Source: Sinohyriopsis cumingii
Taxonomy: Eukaryota; Mollusca; Bivalvia; Unionida; Unionidae
Length of the DNA stretch: 64,000 bases
Reading direction: 5' to 3'
NCBI GenBank assembly: GCA_028554795.2
Contig: CM068827.1
Location: 140,615,751 to 140,679,750, forward strand
The notes below the pieces were generated by a model, which did no database searches, had not been told where the DNA came from, and was given only the letters and a program-made list of their open reading frames with translations. The position numbers and the translations under genes were made by a program. How positions within the stretch are numbered: position 1 is the stretch's first letter; each line of letters opens with the position of its first letter. Below, piece by piece: positions 49,101-55,142 of the stretch.

Positions 49101-51547
49101 CTCGCCGATTTCCTATTCGTACATACCCCCATACGCAAGCATATGCATTTGGGTTACCCCCTCCCTCCTCCATGCATATGTACTAAATGGAAGGCCCCTT
49201 ACCCCACAATATGTAGTTTGAAAAAAAATATGCTGGCACTGATTTTTACAGAATGATCGATTATACAAGTTCAAAAATAAAATTACAATGTAAAATGAAG
49301 GAAAAAAACAACAATACCCCCCACGTCAATGTAAATCCCAGGCCCCACCACAATACCCCAACTTCAAGAAAAATCCCAGGCCCCACCACAAGCCCAAAAA
49401 TCTAAAAATGGTCAGCACCCAAGATCTGACAGCAAAATTGTGAATCTCCATTGACCCACATTTCCAAATCTATACTCTCCAGAGCTGGCTAAAAGAGATA
49501 AACATGTTTAGATAATGTTTGGTGCTGATAGAGAAGAGACATTACTGATTAATCTCCTTGCCTTAGCAGATACCTACCTGTTACCACAATTATAATCAAT
49601 CAAGGTGCGCTTAGTTGTAATATCACCTAACTGATAATAGTATACATGTACATGTACTAACAGCCAACCCTTACGTACACCCACTTTTCTGTCAATCAAA
49701 AAGGGACCCTGCTGATAATACCCAACATTTATAACAATTAACACAAGGTGACTAATTTGTGTGGTTTTGCCATATGTGCCAGAAGATCTGGGTCTGTGCA
49801 TTTTGTTAGGATTAATCAGTAATACAAAACAACAGAGACCCTGATCTGCTGGCGCATTATGCTAAGGCAGGTCAGGATCTTTATTGTTTGCAGCTTCACT
49901 TGACTTATAATCAAGTACATAATGGTATACTGTGACATCTTTAATGGTTCACTATGTGCCCAGTTACAAATAAGTGTAACAAAAATAAGTGTTCTTGTAT
50001 CTGTCAAGTATATGCTCATTTTAAAATTGATTAATCAGTCCTGTTATTGTGAGACTTGATGAGATTACAGTGCATTAGTAGAACCAGTCACCAAACAGCT
50101 TGAAAACTTGTTCTTTCATTTATGATGGAAACCACTATAAAAAAATATTGGGCTTCATTTATGATGGAAACCACTATAAAACATATTGGGCTTAAATTAG
50201 CATAATATTGAAGAAGACCTTTCAATATCAATGCTTAAGAAGTACAAATATGCACACAAAAAATAACTTTACACGATGCTACAACAAATGCCCGCAAGAC
50301 AAAACTTAAACTTCATTAAGGTTATTGTTCACGGTTGGTGCTCAGTCTAGGTAATCTGATTCTAGTTGTAACCTTGACTAGCAATACATGTATTTTTGAC
50401 AATGATTTTTGTATTTTACCATCCTGTTTTACTTAATGTCATAAAGTCATACATTAAACTGTATACCGGTACCTTTTATCTGAGATAATTTTACCATGGA
50501 CAATACAATAACAAAAATTTTGCCATTTTCAAGTGTCCAAGGAAAATCATGTTTTTACTCTGAAGTTCCCCTCTATTGTTAACAACTGTATCCAAAGTCC
50601 AAGAATATAACAACCATTATTTTCTGTGGGCATAAATTAATGAAAGCAAAAGTTTCACATAACCAATGTGCAAATTTTAAAATAACTGATAGATGAAGCT
50701 AAATACCATATCATGGAAAATTGGTTTTTAATTAATTTTTATTGTATTTATATTTGTAACAATGTCCATGTGACATGTAAATAATGACTTTTAAAAAGTA
50801 TATTGATGAACGATGATCAAAATAAACTGAAAAATTGCCATTTAAAAGCATATATCAACTTTAAAAATAAAAAAATGACACTCATTACTGACATAATCGA
50901 TGCTGAACGCATACATGACCTGTATGACTTTTACTATAAATGCTGAAAAGAAAATCAATAGCCTCTGTTCAAACGAATCATACCTAGTAACAAAAGTTCC
51001 TCAGATTGCGCCTATGACATGTTCTATCGTGGGAGCTAATAAGTGACAGTGTCCGGTGTGAACTGATCATAGGAGTACTCAAAGGAACTTTTGTTCCTTG
51101 GTATGTTTTTTGTTTCGTTTTGCTTTCCTTACCGCTGTCTGTTATTTTTCAACCTTTAGCTTGCGTCCACCTACCTGCGGGGGCTTGTGCATTTAAATGC
51201 ACGTTTTCCTATCTCATTTAAAGATGACATTATGGAAAGCTGCTAACTAAACTGATCACATATACTACATCAATTGCATCATTACGCTTAAATGCACAGG
51301 GAGAGCGAATTTAAGCACTCATGTTTGCTAGTCTCCAGTCTAAACAAGATGGGGACGTGTGCACCTCGATCGTGACATGCCTGACATAACACAATGTACA
51401 TAGTTGAACTCAACACAACACCCATCTTTACCTTCCCACGATGATTTTACTCTTCAGTGTGTAGAAGGATCCGTCACTGAAAGAATCATCTGGTAACAGA
51501 GCATTAAAATCGATGTCAATCCCGGAATCTATGCCTGAATCCTGCAT
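12866..51547 (-). CDS. Mitf: Mitf (MiT/TFE bHLH-leucine-zipper transcription factor), whole gene, long form
   Basis: Spliced gene on the minus strand. Coding exons: 51547-51432, 40128-39924, 31625-31386, 24030-23926, 23610-23448, 21453-21378, 14042-13895, 13135-12866. All introns are GT-AG and all phases match, giving 440 residues plus stop. MiT/TFE factors bind E-boxes (CLEAR and M-box sites) as dimers and control lysosome, autophagy and pigment-cell genes. They are held in the cytoplasm by Rag GTPases, mTORC1 and 14-3-3 when nutrients are plentiful. Family hallmarks seen: LKQQLMRQ (Rag-binding), LENPTKYH, the run [19 protein letters not shown], helix 2 [12 protein letters not shown], zipper, IKQEE. 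Only one family member is expected in invertebrates, so I call it Mitf rather than TFEB or TFE3. Introns total about 37 kb and are loaded with repeats. Identity is very sure; the set of first exons is less sure. Confidence 0.97.
13895..14042 (-). CDS. Mitf: Mitf exon 7 (helix 2 and leucine zipper)
   Basis: Completes the split Pro codon, then encodes 49 residues: [20 protein letters not shown] and a zipper ending NRKLMLRMQ. Length matches vertebrate MITF through the helix 2/zipper, so the family's characteristic zipper register, which restricts dimerisation to MiT/TFE partners, appears preserved. The vertebrate DMRWNKG is DLRQNKG here. Acceptor TTATAG|A (TTTTTATAG, a poor pyrimidine tract), donor CAG|GTAAGG, phase 0. 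Confidence 0.97.
14043..15045. other. Mitf intron 6, exon 7-proximal part with two short arrays
   Basis: A 67-bp unit (CCATATTACTATGTGACT..., starting at 14211, 14278 and 14345) is repeated three times and ends near 14411. A 37-bp unit with GGGGGAGGGAAATCAATGAA is duplicated at about 14738-14806. Otherwise nothing recognised. Confidence 0.75.
15050..15870. repeat. 21-bp minisatellite, about 39 units, in Mitf intron 6
   Basis: Unit TATTGTTGATACTGTGTATTA with frequent G/T and A/G alternation (GTTTATTATATTG or GTGTATTATGTTG). Because 21 is a multiple of three, long pseudo-ORFs of YYIVDTV or LLILCIM heptads run through it on both strands; these are not genes. Some units lack one to three bases, which breaks the frames. 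Confidence 0.95.
15880..17900. other. Mitf intron 6, unremarkable
   Basis: AT-rich intronic sequence; no exon, tRNA or recognised transposon seen. Confidence 0.6.
17905..19560 (-). mobile_element. Degenerate transposon-like segment of unknown family in Mitf intron 6
   Basis: 19075-19540 shares an ordered series of words with 47440-47900, including TTGACCAATCAGAA and CATTGCGGAATGGG, so it is a dispersed element. Minus-strand pieces look like remains of a protein: a Lys-rich stretch with [20 protein letters not shown] near 19140-19200 and, further along, Cys/Lys-rich pieces to about 18740. 18340-18410 has a GGGG-rich palindrome-like stretch often seen in old transposons. I cannot assign a superfamily. 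It is full of stops. Confidence 0.45.
19561..21377. other. Mitf intron 6, exon 6-proximal part
   Basis: No feature recognised beyond AT-rich sequence. Confidence 0.55.
21378..21453 (-). CDS. Mitf: Mitf exon 6 (basic region, helix 1)
   Basis: A 76-base exon. It completes a split Ile codon, then encodes [20 protein letters not shown] followed by KTID and two bases of a Pro codon. Joined to exon 5 it gives NHNMIERRRRFN, carrying the His, Glu and Arg residues of the basic region that read CACGTG/CATGTG E-boxes. ERRRR also serves as the nuclear localisation signal in the family. Acceptor TTTCCAG|TT, donor CC|GTAAGT. It is too short to be seen by simple ORF length and was found by homology. Confidence 0.97.
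22527..22728. repeat. About 35-bp tandem repeat, six copies, in Mitf intron 5
   Basis: Unit near AGAAGTCATCATAAGTTTGT plus GTTGGGCATCCATG, with units shortened by about 5-6 bases in two places. Confidence 0.85.
23270..23425. mobile_element. Double-hairpin MITE, partial copy
   Basis: Contains the second hairpin (CCTGATCTGCTGGCACATTA ... GCAGATTAGGATC) and the end ACTCAACTTATAAGTGAGTA. It lies just 3' of exon 5 on the minus strand (exon ends at 23448). Confidence 0.7.
23448..23610 (-). CDS. Mitf: Mitf exon 5 (pre-basic linker and start of basic region)
   Basis: Encodes 54 residues plus one base. [16 protein letters not shown] sits where MITF/TFEB have NSCPANLPNIKRE, the 14-3-3 docking serine (TFEB Ser211, MITF-M Ser173); the Ser-Ala-Pro spacing is kept. 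It ends [17 protein letters not shown], the hallmark of the family just before the basic region. Acceptor CCCCAG|TCA; donor A|GTAAGT, phase 1. The intron separating it from exon 4 is only about 315 bp, the shortest in the gene. Confidence 0.97.
23926..24030 (-). CDS. Mitf: Mitf exon 4 (acidic activation segment)
   Basis: Encodes 35 residues, [20 protein letters not shown] then [15 protein letters not shown]. It takes the place of the vertebrate acidic activation helix ([27 protein letters not shown]), with the DLSLIEPSL part aligning to LGLMDPALQ. Acceptor TTGCAG|GTG, donor ACA|GTGAGT, both phase 0. Conservation with vertebrates is weak outside the hydrophobic and acidic pattern, so the limits rest mainly on splice sites and frame. 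Confidence 0.9.
24875..25003. mobile_element. Double-hairpin MITE, partial copy
   Basis: Starts TACTTGCTTATAAG and GTCCGACTGCAAACTGCA, followed by the first hairpin (AGATCTGCCATCGCATCATG), the spacer GTAAGGAGTACTCAGTAAAA and CAAACAACATATAC. The second hairpin is missing. Confidence 0.7.
25721..26292. mobile_element. TTAA-flanked MITE (piggyBac-like ends), copy 1
   Basis: 572 bp bounded by TTAACCCCT at the left and AGGGGTTAA at the right, so it has short inverted ends and TTAA on both sides, the target of piggyBac-type transposases. It shares its whole length with 44227-44848. It has an internal poly-T of 17 bases and no transposase, so it is non-autonomous. It lies in Mitf intron 3. Confidence 0.7.
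26430..26960. repeat. Dispersed satellite, locus 1
   Basis: Two to three diverged monomers, each with TTTCAAGATGGC, GCCATNTTGG, a GACCA/CATTTT piece and CAGTGAAAACCCC-like words, spaced roughly 140-190 bp. The same monomer is at 38640-39420 and 42640-42950. Confidence 0.65.
27040..27224. mobile_element. Double-hairpin MITE, near-full copy
   Basis: TAAGTCCAACAGCAAAG at one end and TTTGCAGCTGGACTTG at the other form the inverted ends, with two AGATCTGC hairpins between. Confidence 0.75.
27225..29540. other. Mitf intron 3, middle part
   Basis: No gene, RNA or transposon recognised. It contains AT-rich intron sequence and a short pyrimidine/GGGG-rich stretch near 27415-27560. Confidence 0.5.
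29545..31030. repeat. 23-bp minisatellite with higher-order structure in Mitf intron 3
   Basis: Unit CTAGATATGCTTTCACTTATTAT (23 bp, here shown to base 20: CTAGATATGCTTTCACTTAT) repeats for about 1.45 kb. From about 29985 a 19-bp short unit (CTATCTAGATATGCTTTCA) mixes in, and by 30430 the two alternate as a 42-bp pair. A block of about 220 bp containing TTTTCAGAGACTAGATG occurs twice (near 30013 and 30232). The array ends about 350 bp from exon 3. Open frames across it are artefacts. Confidence 0.93.
31386..31625 (-). CDS. Mitf: Mitf exon 3 (LENPTKYH exon)
   Basis: Encodes 80 residues, starting [17 protein letters not shown] as in vertebrate MITF exon 2 ([17 protein letters not shown]). Later [19 protein letters not shown] aligns with the vertebrate GSSAPNSPMAML block that carries the ERK-site serine (Ser73 of MITF-M). 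A Ser-Pro is present here, but the flanking residues differ. Acceptor GCAG|GTC and donor GAG|GTGAGC, both phase 0. Because both ends are phase 0, any upstream exon ending in phase 0 can splice to it, which is relevant to the candidate exon at 35278-35562. Confidence 0.96.
32215..32400. mobile_element. Double-hairpin MITE, diverged full copy
   Basis: Two hairpins: CCTGATCTGCCATTTCATAA ... AGATCAGGGT and CCAGATCAGTCGGTTCATTA ... AGATCTGG, joined by a TTGTTCTAGCGACTACTCC spacer. It lies in Mitf intron 2, 0.6 kb from exon 3. Confidence 0.72.
32690..33225 (+). mobile_element. LINE (non-LTR retrotransposon) 3' fragment
   Basis: Plus-strand translation from about 32741 gives [20 protein letters not shown], the conserved segment after the reverse transcriptase in many LINE ORF2 proteins ([20 protein letters not shown]). 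It continues through a QDN...RSQT piece (IRWQDKIPDTEVL) to RAG|HVI with an internal deletion. 33110-33205 matches the C-terminal 'IGLISHLRTH...VIVEFDGRT' area. Many stops and shifts: a dead 5'-truncated copy lying antisense within Mitf intron 2. Confidence 0.72.
34006..34390. repeat. 65-bp tandem repeat, about six copies
   Basis: Units begin TTAAATTCATGGAATACAGG at 34006, 34071, 34136 and so on. The inner copies are almost identical, the last one diverges. Confidence 0.93.
34391..34860. repeat. 45-bp tandem repeat, about ten copies
   Basis: Units begin GTATTTAAATAATGTCCTAT and end ATTACTGTTTACTAG. They follow the 65-bp array without a gap and share TATTTAAAT and GATTACTGTT with it, so the 45-bp unit looks like a 20-bp deletion product of the 65-bp unit. 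Confidence 0.92.
35278..35562 (-). CDS. Candidate alternative first exon of Mitf (M-like position), 95 residues
   Basis: Open frame from an ATG at 35562-35560 with an in-frame TAA 20 codons upstream. It ends at GAG|GTTGGT in phase 0, so it joins in frame to exon 3 as ...[12 protein letters not shown]. Vertebrate MITF-M starts with a private exon at this same junction. The peptide is rich in Tyr, Trp, Phe and Cys. It holds a tandem 8-residue unit, YPSFDQWS then YPSFDHWT; two of the four codon differences between units are silent and one is a Ser/Thr swap, as expected of translated DNA. A TATAAATA lies about 135 bases upstream of the ATG. Use would give a 428-residue protein lacking the Rag-binding exon. 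It could instead be an internal cassette exon or chance; the donor (+3 T, +4 G) is not ideal. Confidence 0.6.
35696..35744 (-). promoter_or_regulatory. TATA box and ATF4/C/EBP-type motif ahead of the 35278-35562 exon
   Basis: On the minus strand TATAAATA reads from 35703 to 35696, in the context GAGATATAAATAG. About 35 bases further upstream, TGATGCAAT on the plus strand (35736-35744) is the consensus of the C/EBP-ATF composite element used by ATF4. Position and order suit a compact promoter for the candidate first exon. Both motifs are short and may be chance. Confidence 0.35.
36235..36438. mobile_element. Double-hairpin MITE, best full copy
   Basis: About 204 bp. Left end ATATACTTGCTTCTAAGTCA and right end ACTCATAAGCAAGTATAT are inverted repeats. 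Inside, two separate palindromes (CCTGATCTGCCATAGCATAA with its mirror, and TGCATTATGCAATGGCAGAT with its mirror) flank TTGTTCTACTGATTAATCC. No coding capacity. Confidence 0.8.
36669..36855. mobile_element. Double-hairpin MITE, full copy
   Basis: GAGTCCAACAGCAAACTGCA at the left and TTGAAGTTTGACTCAACTTA at the right; two hairpins with AGATCTGCTGGCACAATATG and CCTGACCTGCTGGCATATTA. It lies only 230 bp from the preceding copy. Confidence 0.8.
36856..38635. other. Mitf intron 2, mostly unremarkable
   Basis: A fragment of the double-hairpin MITE may remain at 37180-37245 (GTGGCATAATGGGCTGGTAA). No exon candidate with good borders seen. Confidence 0.5.
38640..39420. repeat. Dispersed satellite, locus 2
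   Basis: About six diverged monomers spaced roughly 105-140 bp, recognised by GGAGTAG(C/T)NATAACAA, TTCAAG(A/T)TGGCCACTGTGG, TTTAGGACTAACTAGA and CAGTGAAAACCC. This is the longest of the three loci. It lies in Mitf intron 2 next to exon 2. Confidence 0.65.
39924..40128 (-). CDS. Mitf: Mitf exon 2 (Rag-binding, glutamine-rich)
   Basis: Encodes 68 residues after a split Ser codon. Contains [16 protein letters not shown], equivalent to the TFEB/MITF N-terminal segment (SRILLRQQLMREQ in MITF) that docks on Rag GTPases at the lysosome. A Gln/Arg/Glu-rich helix and [18 protein letters not shown] follow, the last part equal to vertebrate 'VPMEVLKVQ'. The acceptor is TTTTTCAG|T and the donor CAG|GTAAAC, phase 0. 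It corresponds to vertebrate MITF exon 1B1b, the exon shared by every long isoform and skipped in MITF-M. Confidence 0.95.
41440..41790. repeat. Dispersed repeat carrying E-boxes, copy 1
   Basis: Shares an ordered series of words with 57660-58090 (GCCATTTGC, GTCACATGA, AGTCAC(G/A)TGATATCAAC, TTGTTGTAC-like, AATTCTCAA, GAGAACAAC, AGCACATGTCA). It carries GTCACATGAC at 41481, GTCACGTGAT at 41528-41537 and GTCACGTTAC at 41754. Confidence 0.55.
42640..42950. repeat. Dispersed satellite, locus 3
   Basis: Two monomers about 153 bp apart (CAATATGGTCAATGTGATGA near 42750 and TAGATGACCACTGTGGCAGC near 42903). The last monomer runs directly into the 27-bp array. Confidence 0.65.
42951..43322. repeat. 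27-bp minisatellite, about 14 units
   Basis: Unit GAACTAGACATCATGAGAAG plus GACCACT. The outer units read TTAACTAGACATCATAAGAA, the inner ones GAACTAGACATCATGAGAAG, so the array is most homogeneous in its centre. Both strands stay open over the array (IMRRTTELD in one frame), which is an artefact of the multiple-of-three unit. Confidence 0.93.
43323..44226. other. Mitf intron 1, no feature seen
   Basis: AT-rich intronic sequence without a recognised element. Confidence 0.5.
44227..44848. mobile_element. TTAA-flanked MITE (piggyBac-like ends), copy 2
   Basis: 622 bp between TTAA at 44227-44230 and TTAA at 44845-44848. Ends TTAACTCATTCAGCCCC and GGGGCCGAATCGGTTAA are inverted with a few mismatches, better kept than in copy 1. 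Shares words such as CATGAGCAGAAGGGTAAAAG and ATTCCAAATGCCCA with 25721-26292. No coding frame. Confidence 0.72.
44849..46290. other. Mitf intron 1, between MITE and candidate exon
   Basis: Nothing recognised; AT-rich. Confidence 0.5.
46296..46477 (-). CDS. Candidate alternative first exon of Mitf joining to exon 2, 60 residues
   Basis: Open frame from an ATG at 46477-46475 (in-frame TGA four codons upstream) running to AAAAG|GTAAGA, a near-perfect donor. It ends in phase 2 with the same two bases (AG) as exon 1, so splicing to exon 2 again creates Ser and keeps frame. The peptide starts [20 protein letters not shown] and ends [10 protein letters not shown] recognise no domain in it. An ATTGG (CCAAT on the minus strand) lies at 46537-46541. 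It sits in the 11.3-kb first intron. Vertebrate MITF uses several such first exons ahead of exon 1B1b. A 60-codon frame with a matching donor could still arise by chance, and no repeat-based or codon evidence supports it. Confidence 0.4.
47440..47900 (-). mobile_element. Second copy of the unclassified dispersed element of 19.1-19.5 kb
   Basis: Shares GACCAATCAGAA, CATTGCGGAATGGG and TCAGGAGAAAAGC, in order, with the intron 6 copy. Coding traces are even poorer here. Confidence 0.5.
48105..48320. repeat. Degenerate about 60-bp tandem repeat
   Basis: CACTGATATTTTCAGAAA and GTAAAATTTCAATCACAAA alternate about three to four times with many changes. Confidence 0.6.
48770..48985. repeat. Cluster of TTCCATATGGAA-type palindromes
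   Basis: CCATATGGAA, TTCCACATGGAA, CTTCCATATGGATTCC and ATTCCATACGGAATCC occur within 215 bp, probably remains of one element with internal palindromes. Confidence 0.5.
49310..49395. repeat. Short direct repeat
   Basis: AAATCCCAGGCCCCACCACAA-like sequence occurs twice about 45 bp apart in a C-rich stretch. Confidence 0.7.
49774..49921. mobile_element. Double-hairpin MITE, partial copy
   Basis: Right part of the element: AGATCTGGGTCTGTGCATTT, the AGGATTAATCAGTAATAC spacer, second hairpin CCTGATCTGCTGGCGCATTA, end TTATAATCAAGTACATAA. It lies in Mitf intron 1. Confidence 0.75.
50118..50190. repeat. Direct duplication of about 36 bp
   Basis: TTCATTTATGATGGAAACCA followed by CTATAAAA...TATTGGGCTT, twice in tandem. 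Confidence 0.8.
51432..51547 (-). CDS. Mitf: Mitf exon 1 (A-like N-terminus)
   Basis: Encodes 38 residues plus two bases of the next codon, from the ATG at 51547-51545, starting [13 protein letters not shown] and ending in [12 protein letters not shown]. The tail matches the position of vertebrate MITF-A/TFE3 first-exon YELKSQPL. The donor is AAG|GTAAAG and the phase-2 end is completed by the first base of exon 2 to give Ser. The acidic start and DSGI repeat (DSGIDSGI) resemble a phosphodegron (DSGxxS type) only loosely; that is a guess. The ATG follows a short leader with CCAAT boxes upstream, so it is taken as the main promoter exon. Confidence 0.9.
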
Positions 51548-51800
51548 CTTGACGATGAATCTTATTTAAAGCAAAATGTATAACACTTGTTTGCGAACCG
51601 TGCGAGCAGAGATAGATGTTAAATTATTGGCCAATTTCGGTCAGGTGGCAAAGACGCGCGCTTTTGATTGGACAAGTTCTTATGACACATGTAACTAAAA
51701 TTAGACAATAACGTCATGGTTTGGAAACCCCCCACATATGTGCACGACTTTCAGTTTTCGATCTCAACTTCCAGCCTTTTTAATTCGTCAAAAACTATCA
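51548..51800 (-). promoter_or_regulatory. Proximal promoter and 5' leader of Mitf exon 1
   Basis: Non-repetitive stretch immediately 5' of the exon 1 ATG. It holds a palindromic double CCAAT box, ATTGGCCAAT at 51626-51635, and another CCAAT (minus) at 51667-51671, with a CpG-bearing GCGCGC between them (about 51655-51661). No TATA box was seen. This fits a CCAAT-type, TATA-less promoter whose start site lies within about 100 bases of the ATG. Confidence 0.45.
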
Positions 51801-51871
51801 TCCGGAAATAGGCTAATGGTTTTGATTGCAATGGATCTTTAAGTTAATACTAGTTTACAAACTTTGGAAAG

Positions 51872-51872
<1 letters not shown>

Positions 51873-51913
<41 letters not shown>

Positions 51914-51932
51914 CAGAGAGAGAGAGAGAGAG
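51873..51932. repeat. (GA)n microsatellite
   Basis: About 60 bp of GA with two ACAGAGACAG interruptions, about 325 bp upstream of the Mitf ATG. Confidence 0.97.
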
Positions 51933-52139
51933 ATTCCAACATTGCATTGAAAATATTTATTATATATAACCCCATGCATCCAATAATGACACACGAGCCA
52001 TTTAATGTACTTAGAAGAGAAATCCATAATCACACACAATAGCTCTTGATAATTTCTTACAAACGAAAGAAATTCAGTTCATAACAGACACATTGAAAGG
52101 CAAACTGTTTTAATTTGCATCTATTCCTTTTGCATAAGT

Positions 52140-52700
52140 GAAACTAAACTACGTACGTGAAATCGTGTGATTATTTCACATAATTGCTGAAAAATCTGAT
52201 ATATGAAGAAAACAAAATAGTTTAAAATATGTAGAAAATGGACACTCTCACTCGTTTTAAATAAATGATTTATTCTGCGCGTGTAAAAAAGAATTTCAGA
52301 TGTGTGAAAAGAATTTAATATATGTGACCATGTAACTGAGTAACGTAAATTGAGACTTTTCACATCTATGTAAAATTGTCTTCTATTATTTGTTCCAATG
52401 CGCGAAATACTGTCTCACATGCGTAACATTATTTTGTTAAAGATATATAACAGTTTGACATTATTTCACATACGAAAAAGACGTTTTCTCAAAATTATAC
52501 GTTTTCAAACGTGAAGTAAATCATGAGTGGAGGACACTATCTGAAAATGAAGTTTACATGTGAAAATAAGCTATTTTTCATATATGTGATATTTTTTCAT
52601 ATGTTAACGTCTTTATTACTCACGGGGAGATTAATTTTACATATAGGAAATCACTGATTTATTTCACATTTGTAGAAATCCTTCTTACATGTGTAAAATG
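52140..52700. repeat. Cluster of TTTCACATNTGTAAAA-type words upstream of Mitf
   Basis: Short half-palindromes such as TTTCACATA, CACATGTGAAAA, TTTTCATATATGTGA, TTACATGTGTAAAA and TTTCACATTTGTAG occur more than ten times in both orientations, every 30-60 bases. There is no clear unit length, so it is either decayed palindromic repeat DNA or a regulatory cluster. Confidence 0.5.
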
Positions 52701-54630
52701 CTAAATAGACATAAACAACGGCTTGTCATATTTACACGCAACACAGGTTTGAATTTGTAAACACGTATATATCAGGTGAAGACCGTTACATTTTAATCCA
52801 AAACTAATAAAATTCTGAGTTATAGGGAAAACTGATATGACATCATGAACATCTACTCGAGTGACCCCTATATATAAATGTAAAAATACTAATGAAATTT
52901 AATTTGTCTGCCTCTGGTGTCTTTTTCTTAATTGTGCTATCTAGGTTACTGCCAAAAAGGTCCAAGTCAAAAATTGTGTCAGAAACACTGAAATATATTT
53001 GTATTGGCCTGAAAGCCTCATTAGGTCATCTGTATATGCATACGAATATCCTAGTAAATTTCATTTGTAGACGTTGCGCGTTTTTCATTTTTTAAATCTA
53101 AATCGTATAAACAAGCTTCTTGGAACATGGTGACCGTCGTATGGCTGTACGGACATAAGCACGGACAAGACCAAATAGGCTGAATTTCTGCTCCTGAACT
53201 GCATTTGCTTCCTTAGCTTGATACAAAGTGTGTCTATTTACATTAAAAAATAATATAGCTATTAAAATTCACGGAAGGGAAATATAATAATGTTACACGG
53301 TACAAATTTATTTTACTGAGATTTAGTAAATTTCACTCGTCCTCAGTTTCGACTCCTCTTGACATACGAATAAAGAAGACAACAAAACCAAAATGTAAAT
53401 CAAATAAATATTTATAAAACACTAAATTTCAATAGATTTAAAGTCATTCGTGGGCATTTTGTGATATCCTGTCTGTCCTTTACATCCCCCTTCTAATCCA
53501 TTAATTGGGATTACCTGCCCAAACACTCAATAATTTATACATGGAAAACAAAAGGGGGGGGGGGCTCAAATACGAAAAGGCCAGCCTTAGATGAGCCATC
53601 TCAAGAGAATTGTAAGTTTGAGTCTCCCACAACTGTAGTAAATCACCCTACAAATCCCAAATTTAAACTCTTCAACAAATTTTTCAAAATTAAATGAAAG
53701 CTCATAGGAGAATTTGTTTGTAAAAAACCCATGCCTCTTTCATAATACAATTGAAAATAACACCGGAACGACACAATACAATACAAATAGAAATGCATTC
53801 AAGCACACACAAAACAGACCACAACAAGTACACATAGTATTGATTTCCTTTCTCGGCCTAAAATATTATATATTCCAAAATTTTATTTTAGGAATAGATA
53901 GGGCATCCAGACCAATACATAATTTGACCAAGATAGCGACAGTCCTCACAATAACACAAACAAAAACAACAAAACACACACATAAACGACAATCACAGGA
54001 CAAAATGACTCTGGCAAAGTCACTACGCGTTCTTAACAACCAATGGGAAAAGGGACGGAAACCCACCCGTGGCACAAATTGTTCCAAGGGGTGGGGAGTA
54101 CAGACCAAAGCTCCAAGCCAAGGGAAAACGGAAACCAGGTCCAAGGCCAGCCCAGGCCAAGGAAAGGGAGTACGTAATATTTCCAAAACTTATGGGATAA
54201 AGAAGCTAAAACAATATGATGAGCAAAACAAAAAGCAACCCTGCAGAATTCATATACTATTTATATTATTATTTATCGGAAACATAGAAACACCAAAAAC
54301 TGTATGGGTGGACAGGGAAACACATACAAGACACACATATTTAGAAAAACAATTCTAAGTCCTAAATAGCAAGACATACTGTGAAACGGCCAAGGTGTCA
54401 ACAAATTAAGTGGAGATTCACAAAACTTGTATTGTTAATATGGAAGCCATCCGCAGGAGTGGTATTATTATCATAGCGCTTTGAACGCAATAATCACTTA
54501 ATGGGAGTGATACAAATTTTGGCTCCCTCTTCTGGAATCCATTTGAGGGTCAAAGGTCAAATGTAAACCCTGTCCACTACAATGATATTTATTTCTTGAC
54601 GAAGCTTTATACCTGCAGACATAGTAAGGT
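52701..54630. other. Upstream region with no confident gene
   Basis: Holds a G10 run near 53552-53561. An open frame of 214 codons on the plus strand at 53714-54358 is low in complexity (Thr, Lys, Gln, Asn rich) with no recognised domain and no splice or homology support; I do not call it a gene. Confidence 0.5.
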
Positions 54631-54634
54631 GAGC

Positions 54635-55142
54635 CACAATATATAGACCCCATATAACAAATTCACTTAACACGATGGTAGGTGGTGTTGATGTGGTGTT
54701 TGAGGATGTACACCCCATGTAACAAATTCAGTTAAACACGATGGTAGGTGGTGTTGGTGTGTTTGAGGATGTAGACTCCATGTAACAAATTCACTTAACA
54801 CGATGGTAGGTGGTGTTGGTGTGGTGTTTGAGGATGTAGACCCCATGTAACAAATTCAGTTAACACGATGGTAGGCAGTGTTGGTGTGGTGTTTGAGGAT
54901 GTAGTGGTGCTGGTGTGGTGCTTAAGGATGTAGACCCAATGTAACGAATTCAGTTAACACGATGGTAGGTGGTGTTGGTGTGGTGTTTGAGGATGTAGTG
55001 GTGCTGGTGTGGTGTTGGTGTATTTGAGGATGTAGACTTCATGTAACACATTCAGTTAACACGATGGTAGGTGGTGCTGGTGTGGTATTTGAGGATGTAG
55101 ACCCCATGTAACAAATTCAGTTAACACGATGGTAGGTGGTGG
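54635..55142. repeat. 62-66-bp tandem repeat, about seven units
   Basis: CACGATGGTAGGTGGTGTTG recurs at about 54671, 54737, 54799, 54864, 54958, 55061 and 55125. Two units are lengthened to about 94-103 bp by an extra copy of a GTGGTGCTGGTGTGG piece. Confidence 0.9.

Noticed and set aside
53714-54358. 214-codon open frame, the longest in the window
   Set aside because: Low-complexity Thr/Lys/Gln/Asn composition, no recognised domain, and a long antisense frame over the same stretch; nothing supports translation.
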